This document shows positions 33,993 to 43,129 of a stretch of 64,000 bases of DNA, piece by piece (position 1 is the stretch's first letter; every line of letters begins with the position of its first letter). The position numbers and the translations under genes are program-made. This DNA comes from Pseudomonadota bacterium (GTDB taxonomy: Bacteria; Desulfobacterota; Desulfobulbia; Desulfobulbales; JAHJIY01). The stretch spans positions 1 to 64,000 of the forward strand of contig JAHJIY010000070.1 in assembly GCA_018823175.1 (NCBI GenBank). The letters run 5' to 3'. Under the pieces are notes generated by a model, which saw only the letters and a list, made by a program, of their open reading frames with translations, searched no databases and was not told where the DNA came from.

Positions 33993-36185
33993 ATGACCCT
34001 GCCATCATCCCTAACAGAGCATTCAACTCCATCCTCAAATACCCCGAATTATCATTGGGGATGGGCCACCTTCCTCATCGTTATCACCTTAGCAACTCTG
34101 GGCTTTCGCTATGCGATGCCGATTCGGGACGGTGATATCTGGTGGCATATGCTCTATGGCAAGTATTTTTTGGATAATCTCACCCTGATTCCCGACCACA
34201 CTATTTTTTCCTGGACTCCGTCTAATAACGACACCCTCTACTGCACCTGGCTGGCAGATATCTTTTTCTATCTGGTGCATAAGGTTTCCGGATTAACCGG
34301 ATTATTCATTGTCCGTTATCTATGCCTATTCTCCCTCATCCTGACCTGCTTTCTTTATGCCCGCAAGCTGAAGGTCCTCTTTCACCCCATAGTCTGGATC
34401 GTTTGTCTTATTGCCTTGCTAATGTCCTATACGGCCGCCTTTGTCAAACCGGAAATCCTTTCCTTTATGTTTATGACTTTAATCAGTTGGAACTGGTGGC
34501 AGATAAGAACCAATGGCGAAAAAGCCTGGCGAAACTGTTACCTGTTCCCCGTAATTATGCTCATCTGGGTCAACAGTCATGGCGGTTTTATTTTTGGGGT
34601 AATATTCTTACTAATAATCGGGGCTGGGGAATTATTTAATACCTGGTTCAGTCATGGCAATACGTTGTCTCGTCAATGCCGAAAACATTTGCTAATTTCA
34701 TTAATACTTGCAGCCATTGCAATATTAATCACTCCTTATGGATATACTTATCCACTTCAGCTTCTCCAGCAAATAATCCCAACTCAGGAAAATATAAATT
34801 ATAATCAGAAAGTCGCTTCCTATATGGCTACATTTGATGGCGGCACGCCTTTTCATGATTTCTCATTATATGCCAATCTGGCAATTCTCTTTCTAGTGAT
34901 TATTTATGGCATAAATTTTAAGAAAAAAAATATCGAATGGTCCTCTTTACTCTTAAACCTTATTTTTGCTTTTCTATATTCACGATTTTACCGAACAACT
35001 TTTTACTGGGCTCCCATTTTTATGTTTTCATGCATCAGCTTACTTCCCGGAACTCAATTTTTTTCTTTATTTCCGATCAATAAAATCTCCAAAAAAATTC
35101 AACAAGCCAGCCCAATACTCCTTATTTTGGTAGGAATTTCCCTCTCCGCTGATGCCTACAAAAATAGTGCCATTAACCCGGAGGCATATCTGTGGATGGG
35201 GTTTGGAATCAGTGAAATTAACCCTGTTGAAGAAGCGCAGTATATAAAAAAATTCTTCCCGACTAGTAGAATCGGCAATGGATATGATCAGGGAGCTTAT
35301 CTGCTTTGGTTACTCTGGCCGGAAAACCGGGTTTTTTTTGATTCCAGACATTTCCCATATAAAAAATGGAGCGACGAATATTTTTCTTTTATCTTTGGCT
35401 CCAATGTTCGAGAAATGACTAAAAAATACCCTTGTGACCTTTGGTGTATAAGCCTTCAAAGAGCTCGGCTTATTTTAACCTTACTTCTCAATGACGAATG
35501 GAAGCTTGCTTATTACGGGAAAAATTCTGCAGTAATCATTCGTTCCGACATCCCTCTCCCGAACAAAGCTCCTCGCGTTAGCGAAGAAATCACGAATTCG
35601 AAAAGTTTACCAAACGCTATCAACATCTTCGCCTTTGCCTGTAACATCAAAGACTGGCAAATAGCCGACAAAGTACTAATTGCCATGCGAAACAACTTCA
35701 GATGGAATTCACAACAATTTAGAGTTCAACAAGCCACTTATTATCTCGAAGGAATCAAGGCTTATTACGAGCAGAATTACCAGAAAGCAATTGACAATAT
35801 CATAAAAGCCCACCCTGACCTCATAGACTCAGACCTTGTTTTGACAAATTGTTTTTTAGCCCTTTCGGCACAGGCATGGAAAAACAATAATGAGTCAGAA
35901 GCGCTAGAACTTACCTTGAAAGCCTGGGAGCACTCACCAGGCAACCTATATTCGGCCTACAATGCCGGCATTATTTTATGGTATAAGCAGCAGCAAAACT
36001 TATCATCCTCCAACCAACCATCATTGCGTGACGAGAACACCCCGACCTGGCATGAATACCTTGAGTATTTCCTCAAAAAAGCACCGAAAAATTCATTTTA
36101 TGAAAACCCTATTTACATTGCCCAAAAAATTCTGAATAATGAGTTTAAGGATCGCCCCCACATGATCCTTCCGAAGGAATTATAA
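33993..36185 (+). CDS. Large GT-C-like membrane protein with C-terminal TPRs (1)
   Basis: 730 residues. About ten membrane segments occupy residues 10-390. An early periplasmic loop has 'RDGDIWWHMLYGKYF' (acidic plus WWH), as in GT-C glycosyltransferases. 'NSHGGFIFG' and 'FFDSRHFPYKK' are shared with the protein at 41279-43129, which defines a paralogous pair. The C-terminal 200 residues are helical with TPR-like repeats ('AWKNNNESEALELTLKAWEH'). It probably transfers a lipid-linked sugar outside the cytoplasm. The gene ends about 270 bp before pilA, so the pilin may be the acceptor (inference). Not a family I can name. Confidence 0.65.
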   Translation: MTLPSSLTEHSTPSSNTPNYHWGWATFLIVITLATLGFRYAMPIRDGDIWWHMLYGKYFLDNLTLIPDHTIFSWTPSNNDTLYCTWLADIFFYLVHKVSGLTGLFIVRYLCLFSLILTCFLYARKLKVLFHPIVWIVCLIALLMSYTAAFVKPEILSFMFMTLISWNWWQIRTNGEKAWRNCYLFPVIMLIWVNSHGGFIFGVIFLLIIGAGELFNTWFSHGNTLSRQCRKHLLISLILAAIAILITPYGYTYPLQLLQQIIPTQENINYNQKVASYMATFDGGTPFHDFSLYANLAILFLVIIYGINFKKKNIEWSSLLLNLIFAFLYSRFYRTTFYWAPIFMFSCISLLPGTQFFSLFPINKISKKIQQASPILLILVGISLSADAYKNSAINPEAYLWMGFGISEINPVEEAQYIKKFFPTSRIGNGYDQGAYLLWLLWPENRVFFDSRHFPYKKWSDEYFSFIFGSNVREMTKKYPCDLWCISLQRARLILTLLLNDEWKLAYYGKNSAVIIRSDIPLPNKAPRVSEEITNSKSLPNAINIFAFACNIKDWQIADKVLIAMRNNFRWNSQQFRVQQATYYLEGIKAYYEQNYQKAIDNIIKAHPDLIDSDLVLTNCFLALSAQAWKNNNESEALELTLKAWEHSPGNLYSAYNAGIILWYKQQQNLSSSNQPSLRDENTPTWHEYLEYFLKKAPKNSFYENPIYIAQKILNNEFKDRPHMILPKEL

Positions 36186-36360
36186 TTTAACGACATAATT
36201 AATTGAAATAAAGTCGTGTGACAAAGATTGGCGTACATGACAATAATTGTCATTTATTTTCTTATTTTACTTTCTTACTAAGAAAGGCTGGACTCTCAAA
36301 AGTCCTTTGTTTCCAGCTTTTCATGAAGGATAATTATATCTTGCTGTTTGTTTTTCAAAA

Positions 36361-36376
36361 TGGCATAATGATTGCA
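36361..36376 (+). promoter_or_regulatory. Sigma-54 promoter of pilA
   Basis: TGGCATAATGATTGCA matches TGGCAC-N5-TTGCA in spacing and at all but one consensus base. It is 75 bp before the pilA start. Pilin genes in proteobacteria are often driven by sigma-54 with PilS/PilR (known); the regulators are not in this window. Confidence 0.85.
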
Positions 36377-36451
36377 TTCTTTAAATCTGTCTTTAAAAGG
36401 CTTGTCTTTACGGGAGATTACACCCAAACATTAATAAGAGGAGGAGAAGTA

Positions 36452-37150
36452 ATGAATTTCAAGAAAAGTAACGAACATGGTTTTACCCTCGTTGAGCTGA
36501 TGATCGTTGTAGCGATCATTGGTATCCTGGCAGCAATCGCCATCCCGCAGTTTGCGGCCTATCGGACCCGTTCGATGAACGCCAACGCCAAGGCCTTGAA
36601 CAAAATGGTAGTAAGTTCCGAGGCTGATCTTAATGCCGAGCTTGGCTGTTTTGGTGAAACGGAAAATCAGGCCGCCGGCAACACCTTAATCCAACTTGTT
36701 GGAGCGCCGGGTGCTGGAGCAATCATGGACTCAGTTGCTGTTCCGGAATATGCGGTTCCAGCCTCCGCTACTACAGCAGGTGGTCGTCTCTCAGGAAATA
36801 ACGACGGCACCGGCAAAACTTTTTCAGTGCCACTTGGCATTGGTGCTAACATGGTCGCCTTGGCCAATACCCCAACGGCTGTAGCTGGGACAAACCAGGC
36901 TACCTCGCACACCATTTTCACCAAACATTGGCAAGGAGATACCGTCTACGGCTCTGACTCTGATTCACCAAACAATCTTTACAGCGTCAGTCATGCGGGC
37001 TGGGTAGGAAACACCACAAATAATCGTCTACAGGCAGCAACTGCCGCCGCAGTAACCAGTGCAGTCACCTTCGATGCTGATTTAGATCCGGCAACTGCTG
37101 ATGTTGCTGGTGCCGGCGCCCCGACACCAAACTGGGCAATCGTTCAGTAA
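36452..37150 (+). CDS. pilA: Type IV major pilin (PilA)
   Basis: 232 residues from an ATG preceded by GAGGAGGAG. The class III leader 'MNFKKSNEHG' is cut before 'FTLVELMIVVAIIGILAAIA', with Glu at +5. 'FAAYRTRSMNANAKALNKM' continues the N-terminal helix. The globular domain is Gly/Ala/Thr-rich and larger than in short Geobacter-type pilins. It contains only one Cys, so no disulfide loop is possible. An extended upstream reading to 36218 lacks support. Own sigma-54 promoter and terminator imply strong, separate expression. Confidence 0.92.
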   Translation: MNFKKSNEHGFTLVELMIVVAIIGILAAIAIPQFAAYRTRSMNANAKALNKMVVSSEADLNAELGCFGETENQAAGNTLIQLVGAPGAGAIMDSVAVPEYAVPASATTAGGRLSGNNDGTGKTFSVPLGIGANMVALANTPTAVAGTNQATSHTIFTKHWQGDTVYGSDSDSPNNLYSVSHAGWVGNTTNNRLQAATAAAVTSAVTFDADLDPATADVAGAGAPTPNWAIVQ

Positions 37151-37174
37151 GCAACTGATTCAAATTTTCACCTA

Positions 37175-37220
37175 GACACAATCCGGGAGCTATAAATTCT
37201 CGGATTGTGTCTTTTTTTTT
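37175..37220 (+). terminator. Intrinsic terminator after pilA
   Basis: An 11-bp perfect stem (37175-37185 with 37201-37211), a 15-base loop and nine T. It likely allows partial read-through to the ABC genes. Confidence 0.92.
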
Positions 37221-37336
37221 GTATATAACCTCACTGAATCAACTCTCTTTTAAAGAGTTGGTATTTTTTCAAAATAGCTTATTCTATCTCCACTCTCCAT
37301 AAATGATCAAAGACTGAAAACTCATAAAGAATACCA

Positions 37337-38083
37337 ATGCCCCCAGCCATCCAAATTGATCAAATCAACAAATCCTTTCTTTCTGGTCGCACCACAAATT
37401 ACGCCCTGAATAATCTTTCTTTGATCATTCAAAAAGGCGAGGTTTTTGGCTTTTTGGGTCCCAACGGCGCTGGAAAATCGACAACGATCAAACTGCTACT
37501 CCATTTCCTGAGACCGGACAGTGGCACCATGCAAATAATGGGCAACACTATTGGCCGCGATGAGTTTCGCCATCAGATTGGCTATCTTTCAGAGTTCCCC
37601 TGTTTTTATGATCACCTATCTGCAACCGAGACCTTAATGCTTGCCGGTCGCTTGAGCGGTATGTCAAAAAACACATTGCATATTCGGATACCCGAGCTTT
37701 TAGCCCGGATGGGACTTTCTGACGCTGCAAATCGAAGAGTTGGTGGCTTTTCAAAAGGAATGAAACAACGTCTCGGCATGGCCAATGCACTTATTCATAA
37801 TCCACAAATTTTAATTTTTGACGAACCTATGAGTGGCTTGGACCCGATCGGCCGACACCTCATTAAAGATATAATCCTGGAGTTGAAGAAACTAGGTAAA
37901 ACAATCTTTTTCAGCTCCCACATCTTAAGCGATATCCAGGCACTCTGTGACCGGATCGGCATTATACATAAAGGCAAATTGCTTTACGATGGCAAACTGG
38001 CTGATTTCATTCAAAATGACCACCTTGAAGATCGTTTTGTCGCCATGATTGAGGAGAATGACCGTGCAGCAATCTCTCATTAA
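37337..38083 (+). CDS. pilH: ABC transporter ATP-binding protein, PilH-like
   Basis: 248 residues. Walker A 'GPNGAGKST', signature 'VGGFSKGMKQR', Walker B 'ILIFDEPMSGLDP' and switch His in 'FFSSHILSD' are all intact. It is of the NatA/ABC-2 exporter type. In Myxococcus xanthus pilG, pilH and pilI follow pilA and are needed for pili (known). Here pilA is followed by an ATPase, a permease and a third protein, so this is probably PilH. It overlaps the permease gene. Confidence 0.8.
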   Translation: MPPAIQIDQINKSFLSGRTTNYALNNLSLIIQKGEVFGFLGPNGAGKSTTIKLLLHFLRPDSGTMQIMGNTIGRDEFRHQIGYLSEFPCFYDHLSATETLMLAGRLSGMSKNTLHIRIPELLARMGLSDAANRRVGGFSKGMKQRLGMANALIHNPQILIFDEPMSGLDPIGRHLIKDIILELKKLGKTIFFSSHILSDIQALCDRIGIIHKGKLLYDGKLADFIQNDHLEDRFVAMIEENDRAAISH

Positions 38084-38885
38084 CATCTGGGTTCTTGCTC
38101 TTTCCACGATGATCGAAGGAATGCGGCACAAGGCACTATGGGCGATTGTTGTTTTTGCCATTATTATTTCGATGACCAATATTTTTGTGACCAATCTCTT
38201 CTCCTATGATTTAGGAAAGGTTTCGATCGAGTTTGGCCTTTCCTCCGTAGCGCTTACCGGCCTTTTGCTGGTTTTTTTCCTCGGAATGAAAATTTTAGCC
38301 GATGACCTGGAACACAATCGGATCTATATGCTCATCTCCCGCCCGGTTTCAGTTGGCCAATATATCACCGGCAAATTTTTCGGCCTGGGACTTATTCTGT
38401 TGATTGGCACAACCATAATCGGTTTGGGATCCACACTCTCAATGAAATATGTCCTTTTCCGTTATGCGCCATTTGTTCCTCCCGATTTTTCCTGGACAAC
38501 ATACGTAATGGCCCTGTCCTGTCAATGGATGTCACTACTTGTGGTGCTGGCTGTAAGCTTCCTCTGTTTCTGTTTTGCAAAACAACCTTTTGTCGCCCTG
38601 CTTTTAGCTGTTTCGTCATATCTTGTCGGCCAAAACCTGGAGCTTTTACGCAGAGTCATCAACGAAAATCCATATACCGGAGCCCTTGCCGGCCAAGAGA
38701 AACTTGTTTTTGCTCTTTCCTGGATATTCCCGAATCTTTCTTATTTTGATAAAAAAAGTGTAGCGGCGTATGGCCTGTTATTCAGCGGTCAGGAATTCTT
38801 GTTTTTATGCCTTTACTGTATCTCCTACTGTGCTTTAATGCTTTATCTTGCAACATTGTTATTTAACCGCAAAGAACTTGCCTAG
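38064..38885 (+). CDS. pilI: ABC-2 type permease, PilI-like
   Basis: 273 residues from a GTG at 38064, because GAGGAG at 38051-38056 is correctly spaced for it and too close for the ATG at 38058. Six membrane segments are visible, the first at about residues 25-48, the last ending near 265. It pairs with the upstream ATPase as a membrane exporter. The substrate is unknown. In M. xanthus this system is required for pilus biogenesis, which this neighbourhood suggests as well. Confidence 0.75.
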   Translation: MQQSLINIWVLALSTMIEGMRHKALWAIVVFAIIISMTNIFVTNLFSYDLGKVSIEFGLSSVALTGLLLVFFLGMKILADDLEHNRIYMLISRPVSVGQYITGKFFGLGLILLIGTTIIGLGSTLSMKYVLFRYAPFVPPDFSWTTYVMALSCQWMSLLVVLAVSFLCFCFAKQPFVALLLAVSSYLVGQNLELLRRVINENPYTGALAGQEKLVFALSWIFPNLSYFDKKSVAAYGLLFSGQEFLFLCLYCISYCALMLYLATLLFNRKELA

Positions 38886-38889
38886 CCTG

Positions 38890-39774
38890 ATGCGATCTGT
38901 CTCCAGAAACATACTGGTGGTCCTTGCTTTTACAGTTTTCTACATAGCAAGTCATAATGCCCTTATTTATTCACGCAACGTTTCAACACTAAACCAACAA
39001 ATTTATTCCTCTACCTGGCTCTTACCAAGTATTGCCCTGGAAGTTATCGCCGGAGAATTCAAGGGCTTGATTGCAGACCTCATCGTGCTTGAGGCCGGGG
39101 CTCAGTTGGGCACTGAAATTATCCGGACCCCTGAAGGCGAATTTAAAACTGTCCGCAAACAATACAATTGGCCGATTATTTCCCGTCTTCTCTCCAATAG
39201 CCAGACCCTCGACCCTCGTTTTCAGCACACCTACATGTTGGCACAAGGATGGCTTCCGTGGGAAGCTAAGATGATTGACGAAACCTTTACTATCCTGCAA
39301 ACAGCGGCTGAAAATCGCCCTTGGGACTGGCAACCATTCCGCCTTATGGGCTTTGACACCTATTACTTTCTAAATAATCCGGGCGAGGCCGGCAAAATTT
39401 TTCTCAAGGCATCCCAAACTCCAGGCGCACCACCTTATCTGGCTATTTTGGGAGCACGGCTCGCTCAGAAAGGAGGCGAAACATCAGCAGCAATCATGTT
39501 AATGAAATCAATGCTTGCCACAAAAACTGAAAAGGACTTCAAGTATCAGGCCATGGTTGACCGGTTGACAACACTTGAAGGAGTCATGATAATCGAAATC
39601 GCCGTCGAAAAATATCAAACCCGTTTTGGACGAAAACCATCTTCAATTAATGAACTGCTCGATAACGGCATCATCACTTCTCTTCCGAAAAACCCCTATG
39701 GCGACAAATACTGCATTGATAGTGACGGACGGGTCCAGTTCGACAATCTGTATTGCCCCCCGCCTTCTCAATAA
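38890..39774 (+). CDS. pilG: PilG-like pilus accessory protein
   Basis: 294 residues. An N-terminal membrane anchor (about 7-24, 'NILVVLAFTVFYIA') is followed by helical, TPR-like sequence ('HTYMLAQGWLPWEAKMIDET', 'GKIFLKASQTPG'). The C-terminal 60 residues look like the end of a GspG-type pseudopilin: 'IAVEKYQTRFGRKPSSINEL' then 'LPKNPYGDKYCIDSDGRV'. It starts four bases after the permease stop. By position it corresponds to PilG of the M. xanthus PilGHI set (inference from synteny and size). Confidence 0.6.
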   Translation: MRSVSRNILVVLAFTVFYIASHNALIYSRNVSTLNQQIYSSTWLLPSIALEVIAGEFKGLIADLIVLEAGAQLGTEIIRTPEGEFKTVRKQYNWPIISRLLSNSQTLDPRFQHTYMLAQGWLPWEAKMIDETFTILQTAAENRPWDWQPFRLMGFDTYYFLNNPGEAGKIFLKASQTPGAPPYLAILGARLAQKGGETSAAIMLMKSMLATKTEKDFKYQAMVDRLTTLEGVMIIEIAVEKYQTRFGRKPSSINELLDNGIITSLPKNPYGDKYCIDSDGRVQFDNLYCPPPSQ

Positions 39775-39789
39775 AAATTTGCACCATCG

Positions 39790-40536
39790 TCAACTTGGTC
39801 CCGAGAACACCTTAAACCGCTTTTTAAATATCCATCCTTTTATTCGATATGAAAGGATCAAACGGATCATCCGCAAACCAAGAAAAAAAGCGACAATCTT
39901 ATTGCCAGTAACAGCAGAATGCCCGACCCGTTGAGAATAATTGACCGGCAATTGAACGATCTTCATTCTGGTAATAACCGTCAGCAGCATCATCTCTGGG
40001 CCGAAAAAACTGCCGTTGACTGTAAAATAGCTTTCAATATGCTTGAGCGCTCGACGATTAATACAGCGAGTAGTGCAGCCGACATCAGTCAATGAAGTCG
40101 TATTAAAAAGAACCTCCATCAATTTAGCTACGGCATAATTCCCCCACTTCAGGAATATTCCCATATTGGCACCTTCCCAGATGAGTTCTTTTACAGTACG
40201 ACTACCATAAACAACATCATAATCATCAGCATAAGCGAGCAGTTTGACAATATCGCGCCCAAAAAAGGTTCCATCAGGTTCCGAGACTATAATATATTCC
40301 CCAACTGCCTCCCGAAAGCCGCGCCGAATCGCAGCCCCATACCCTTGAGTCGGCTCCATAATCTCTCTGGCAATAGTCTTCGCCACCTCCTCACTGGTAC
40401 CAGGTGCGGCATTATTATTTATAACAATGATCTCATCGGCGATATCCTGATATTGAAAATCTTCAATGGCAGCTCTTATGGATTCCTTCTCGTTATAGGT
40501 AGGAAAAACAACAGACACTTTCTTCCCTTGCCACAT
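39790..40536 (-). CDS. GT2 glycosyltransferase (2)
   Basis: 248 residues of a DPM1-like GT-A enzyme: 'VSVVFPTYNEKESIRAAIED', 'YGAAIRRGFREAVGEYII', metal site 'EPDGTF', and 'LPVNYSQRVGHSAVTG'. Unlike the GT2 at 32371 it lacks C-terminal membrane segments. It is the last gene of a minus-strand triad and converges on the pilG-like gene with a 15-base gap. Probably makes a polyprenyl-phosphate or other sugar intermediate (inference). Confidence 0.8.
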   Translation of the reverse strand: MWQGKKVSVVFPTYNEKESIRAAIEDFQYQDIADEIIVINNNAAPGTSEEVAKTIAREIMEPTQGYGAAIRRGFREAVGEYIIVSEPDGTFFGRDIVKLLAYADDYDVVYGSRTVKELIWEGANMGIFLKWGNYAVAKLMEVLFNTTSLTDVGCTTRCINRRALKHIESYFTVNGSFFGPEMMLLTVITRMKIVQLPVNYSQRVGHSAVTGNKIVAFFLGLRMIRLILSYRIKGWIFKKRFKVFSGPS

Positions 40537-40543
40537 CTTGTCA

Positions 40544-41179
40544 CTATTCCTTTACCGCCACAACATACATTTGGGCAGCCATGGGCTTAATTGGAGAATT
40601 AAGATAAAGTCTGACAAGAAATTGCCACTTGGGCAATCTAGACTTCATACTAAAAGGCAGAAGAGCTGGAACAAGGGTTCGAATAGCAAATCCGTATTTA
40701 CCAAGAAACTCAGGCAACATTAAGTCAGAAAAAATAGTTTTATGGGTTGGATCGTCAAAATAGTTCTTCTCGCAAAAACGGTAGTTGGGCTGAATAAATA
40801 CCAGTAACCCTCTTGGCCGAAGCACTTTTCTAATCTCCGGCATTAGATCATCCAACTCATTCATATCTAAATGCTCAAAAAAATTACTCGCAAAAACCAT
40901 ATCCACACTTTCTATTTCCAGACGGGATACAGCCATTGCATCATCACAATATACGCGGACATCATCCGCTGCATAGAGTTTCATCTCCGGATTTATTTCA
41001 TAGGCAATTTTGTTGAACGCTGGAAAAAGATTGATGAAATCACAATATCCAGGCCCCAATTCCACTAATGTTTGAATATCACCTACATTTTTAGCAATAA
41101 ACCGCACAATCTCGTGCCACACATGCCTCCTACTTTTCAATAAAGGATAACGATCTTTATAAGGATTGCCTTTCGTCAT
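40544..41179 (-). CDS. Class I SAM-dependent methyltransferase (2)
   Basis: 211 residues. Motif I is 'LVELGPGYCDFIN', followed by 'VDMVFASNFFEHLDMNEL' and 'VLRPRGLLVFIQPNYRFCEK'. Seven bases separate it from the GT2 stop downstream. It is in the same class as the methyltransferase at 33365 but not closely similar by eye. Role in glycan modification is inferred from neighbours. Confidence 0.8.
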   Translation of the reverse strand: MTKGNPYKDRYPLLKSRRHVWHEIVRFIAKNVGDIQTLVELGPGYCDFINLFPAFNKIAYEINPEMKLYAADDVRVYCDDAMAVSRLEIESVDMVFASNFFEHLDMNELDDLMPEIRKVLRPRGLLVFIQPNYRFCEKNYFDDPTHKTIFSDLMLPEFLGKYGFAIRTLVPALLPFSMKSRLPKWQFLVRLYLNSPIKPMAAQMYVVAVKE

Positions 41180-41278
41180 TGTTATAGGTTCTCCAATCAG
41201 TAAATCAATTGCTTACAACAACATATTCTAACAAAACCAGTTAGTCCAATTATTCAGCTTATTATTAGTTAGGAGATC

Positions 41279-43129
41279 TTATTTTGCCGGCATCTCTTTT
41301 AAACTACCGTTTTGAAGAATTGTTAGAAGTGTATTCGCTGTTTGATTTTTTGTTGAAAGTTCAAGGGATTTTTCGAGTAATATTTTTACTTTCTCACCAT
41401 ACAATCCCTTACCCATGAACCCAAAGGCGATGTTCGAATAAAAGTTACTGTGCATGCCATATCGCAGCCCCATTTTACCTTCAGCGATTAACTCATCAAA
41501 AAGAATATCTTTATCTTTTCTGTATAAATTGATGATGTGTTTAAATTTCGGGATATCTTTTAGAAAGATCATGACATAACCATCAGCGTACACTAGTATC
41601 CAGTTTCCAGAAAGATATAACTTTAACGGTAAAATATACAAATTCCCATTCAATATTTGCATCGCTTCATGAATGACTATTTCAGCATTTATAGAATTTA
41701 ACAATACAAGTGGATCCTGTTGCGTATTGTTTATATCGTTGGAGTTTAAATTATAAAGTTGACTGCTTTTACCCAGAACAAGTTTGACAAAATTATTTCT
41801 TTCTGTTTGATAAATTGATTCCCCACCAGATATTTTATTCAACATTTCAATTCTATCCGGATATAAATGTCTTGAATCTACATAAATATTTGATTCAGGA
41901 TAGAGACTAAACATAAGATATGATGACTTATTATATGTGCTGAATATATTACCAGAAATTAGATTTCTCCTCATGAACTCTGCCGCTGAGACTGGATAGG
42001 AGAGATTATTTTTAAAACGAAAAGTATTGATTTTTTTTCCTGGGTACAGCCATAATATTCCAATCATCACAATAAACAAGACAGTTAGAGATACCGGATA
42101 ATGAAATCTCTTTGAAATTTCCGGCAATTTAAATTGTAAATGGCTGATCGCAATACTAACTGTAATGACCATTAATGGAATAAACCTCACAGCAGTGAAA
42201 GCCATGAATGTCGAAGCTGCTACTAATAATAACGGCAGAAGTTGTTTTTTTTGGATAGAATAGATAATTATCAGTAAATTCAGAGGAAGAATACACCAAA
42301 ATTTAATAACACCCGGAGAGAATATTTGAAAAGAATGAAATGGTGACTGCAACTCTATTACATTTTTATAAACATCTGTATAATGAGACGCAAATGCGAA
42401 CCCGATAGCATCCAATCCATTAGGGTTAAATGAAGCCATCACAAAAGACAATAAAGAAATGATAGATAGCTGTTTTAATAATGATCTGTCTAAACTATCA
42501 TTCCAGTATGGCAAATAATTATTAATTATATATGCAACAAGATGAATAGTAATAATTAGAAGACCAAATATGTATCCACCATGCATATTTGCCCAAATAA
42601 TCATCAATAAAGGAATTGGTATAATATATTTTATATTTGATTGTTTCGTAAATTGTAAAAATTGATATAAAATAATTGCCGAAAAAAGAAAAGAGATGAG
42701 AACAGGTCTTAGGGTGTAATATTGACCATGCAACAGATACGCCGTGTAGAAAATAGAGAATGCTAACGACAGTATAAAGTGTTTTCCTTTAAGGGTCTTC
42801 TGCACTATGAAGATAATAATTGTAAACAAAACGGCCCGTAAAGTGATAAGACCTGGCACACCGAATTTCGAGTAAACAAAAGCCAGAAAAGCCTGTCCAA
42901 GCCAGTACTGAGTCAAGACGAACTTACTAGTAAATGGCAAGAAATTATTGTCGGTGGAGTAAGTAAATGGATCACTTGTTGGAATTGTCTTTGTTGCCAA
43001 GATGTACTTTCCAGTGGCGAGATGCCATGGAAGATCCGGATCAATCAGATCGATAACAAAATACAGAAAAATAAGAATAAAAAATAATACAACTGTAATT
43101 TGCTGAATTATCCTGTTATATTTTACCAA
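41279..43129 (-). CDS. Large GT-C-like membrane protein (2)
   Basis: 616 residues from a TTG with AAAGGAGG a few bases upstream. It has about ten membrane segments. The first periplasmic loop is 'DLIDPDLPWHLATGKYIL', then 'NMHGGYIFG', 'SNIYVDSRHLYPD' and a helical tail. These landmarks match the protein at 33993-36185 in order, so the two are paralogs. It lacks the longer TPR tail. The sequence is more AT-rich than its surroundings, which may indicate transfer. Confidence 0.65.
   Translation of the reverse strand: MVKYNRIIQQITVVLFFILIFLYFVIDLIDPDLPWHLATGKYILATKTIPTSDPFTYSTDNNFLPFTSKFVLTQYWLGQAFLAFVYSKFGVPGLITLRAVLFTIIIFIVQKTLKGKHFILSLAFSIFYTAYLLHGQYYTLRPVLISFLFSAIILYQFLQFTKQSNIKYIIPIPLLMIIWANMHGGYIFGLLIITIHLVAYIINNYLPYWNDSLDRSLLKQLSIISLLSFVMASFNPNGLDAIGFAFASHYTDVYKNVIELQSPFHSFQIFSPGVIKFWCILPLNLLIIIYSIQKKQLLPLLLVAASTFMAFTAVRFIPLMVITVSIAISHLQFKLPEISKRFHYPVSLTVLFIVMIGILWLYPGKKINTFRFKNNLSYPVSAAEFMRRNLISGNIFSTYNKSSYLMFSLYPESNIYVDSRHLYPDRIEMLNKISGGESIYQTERNNFVKLVLGKSSQLYNLNSNDINNTQQDPLVLLNSINAEIVIHEAMQILNGNLYILPLKLYLSGNWILVYADGYVMIFLKDIPKFKHIINLYRKDKDILFDELIAEGKMGLRYGMHSNFYSNIAFGFMGKGLYGEKVKILLEKSLELSTKNQTANTLLTILQNGSLKEMPAK

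Noticed and set aside
36218-36451. N-terminal extension of the pilin
   Set aside because: It covers the sigma-54 promoter; the ATG at 36452 has a strong ribosome site and gives a standard prepilin leader.
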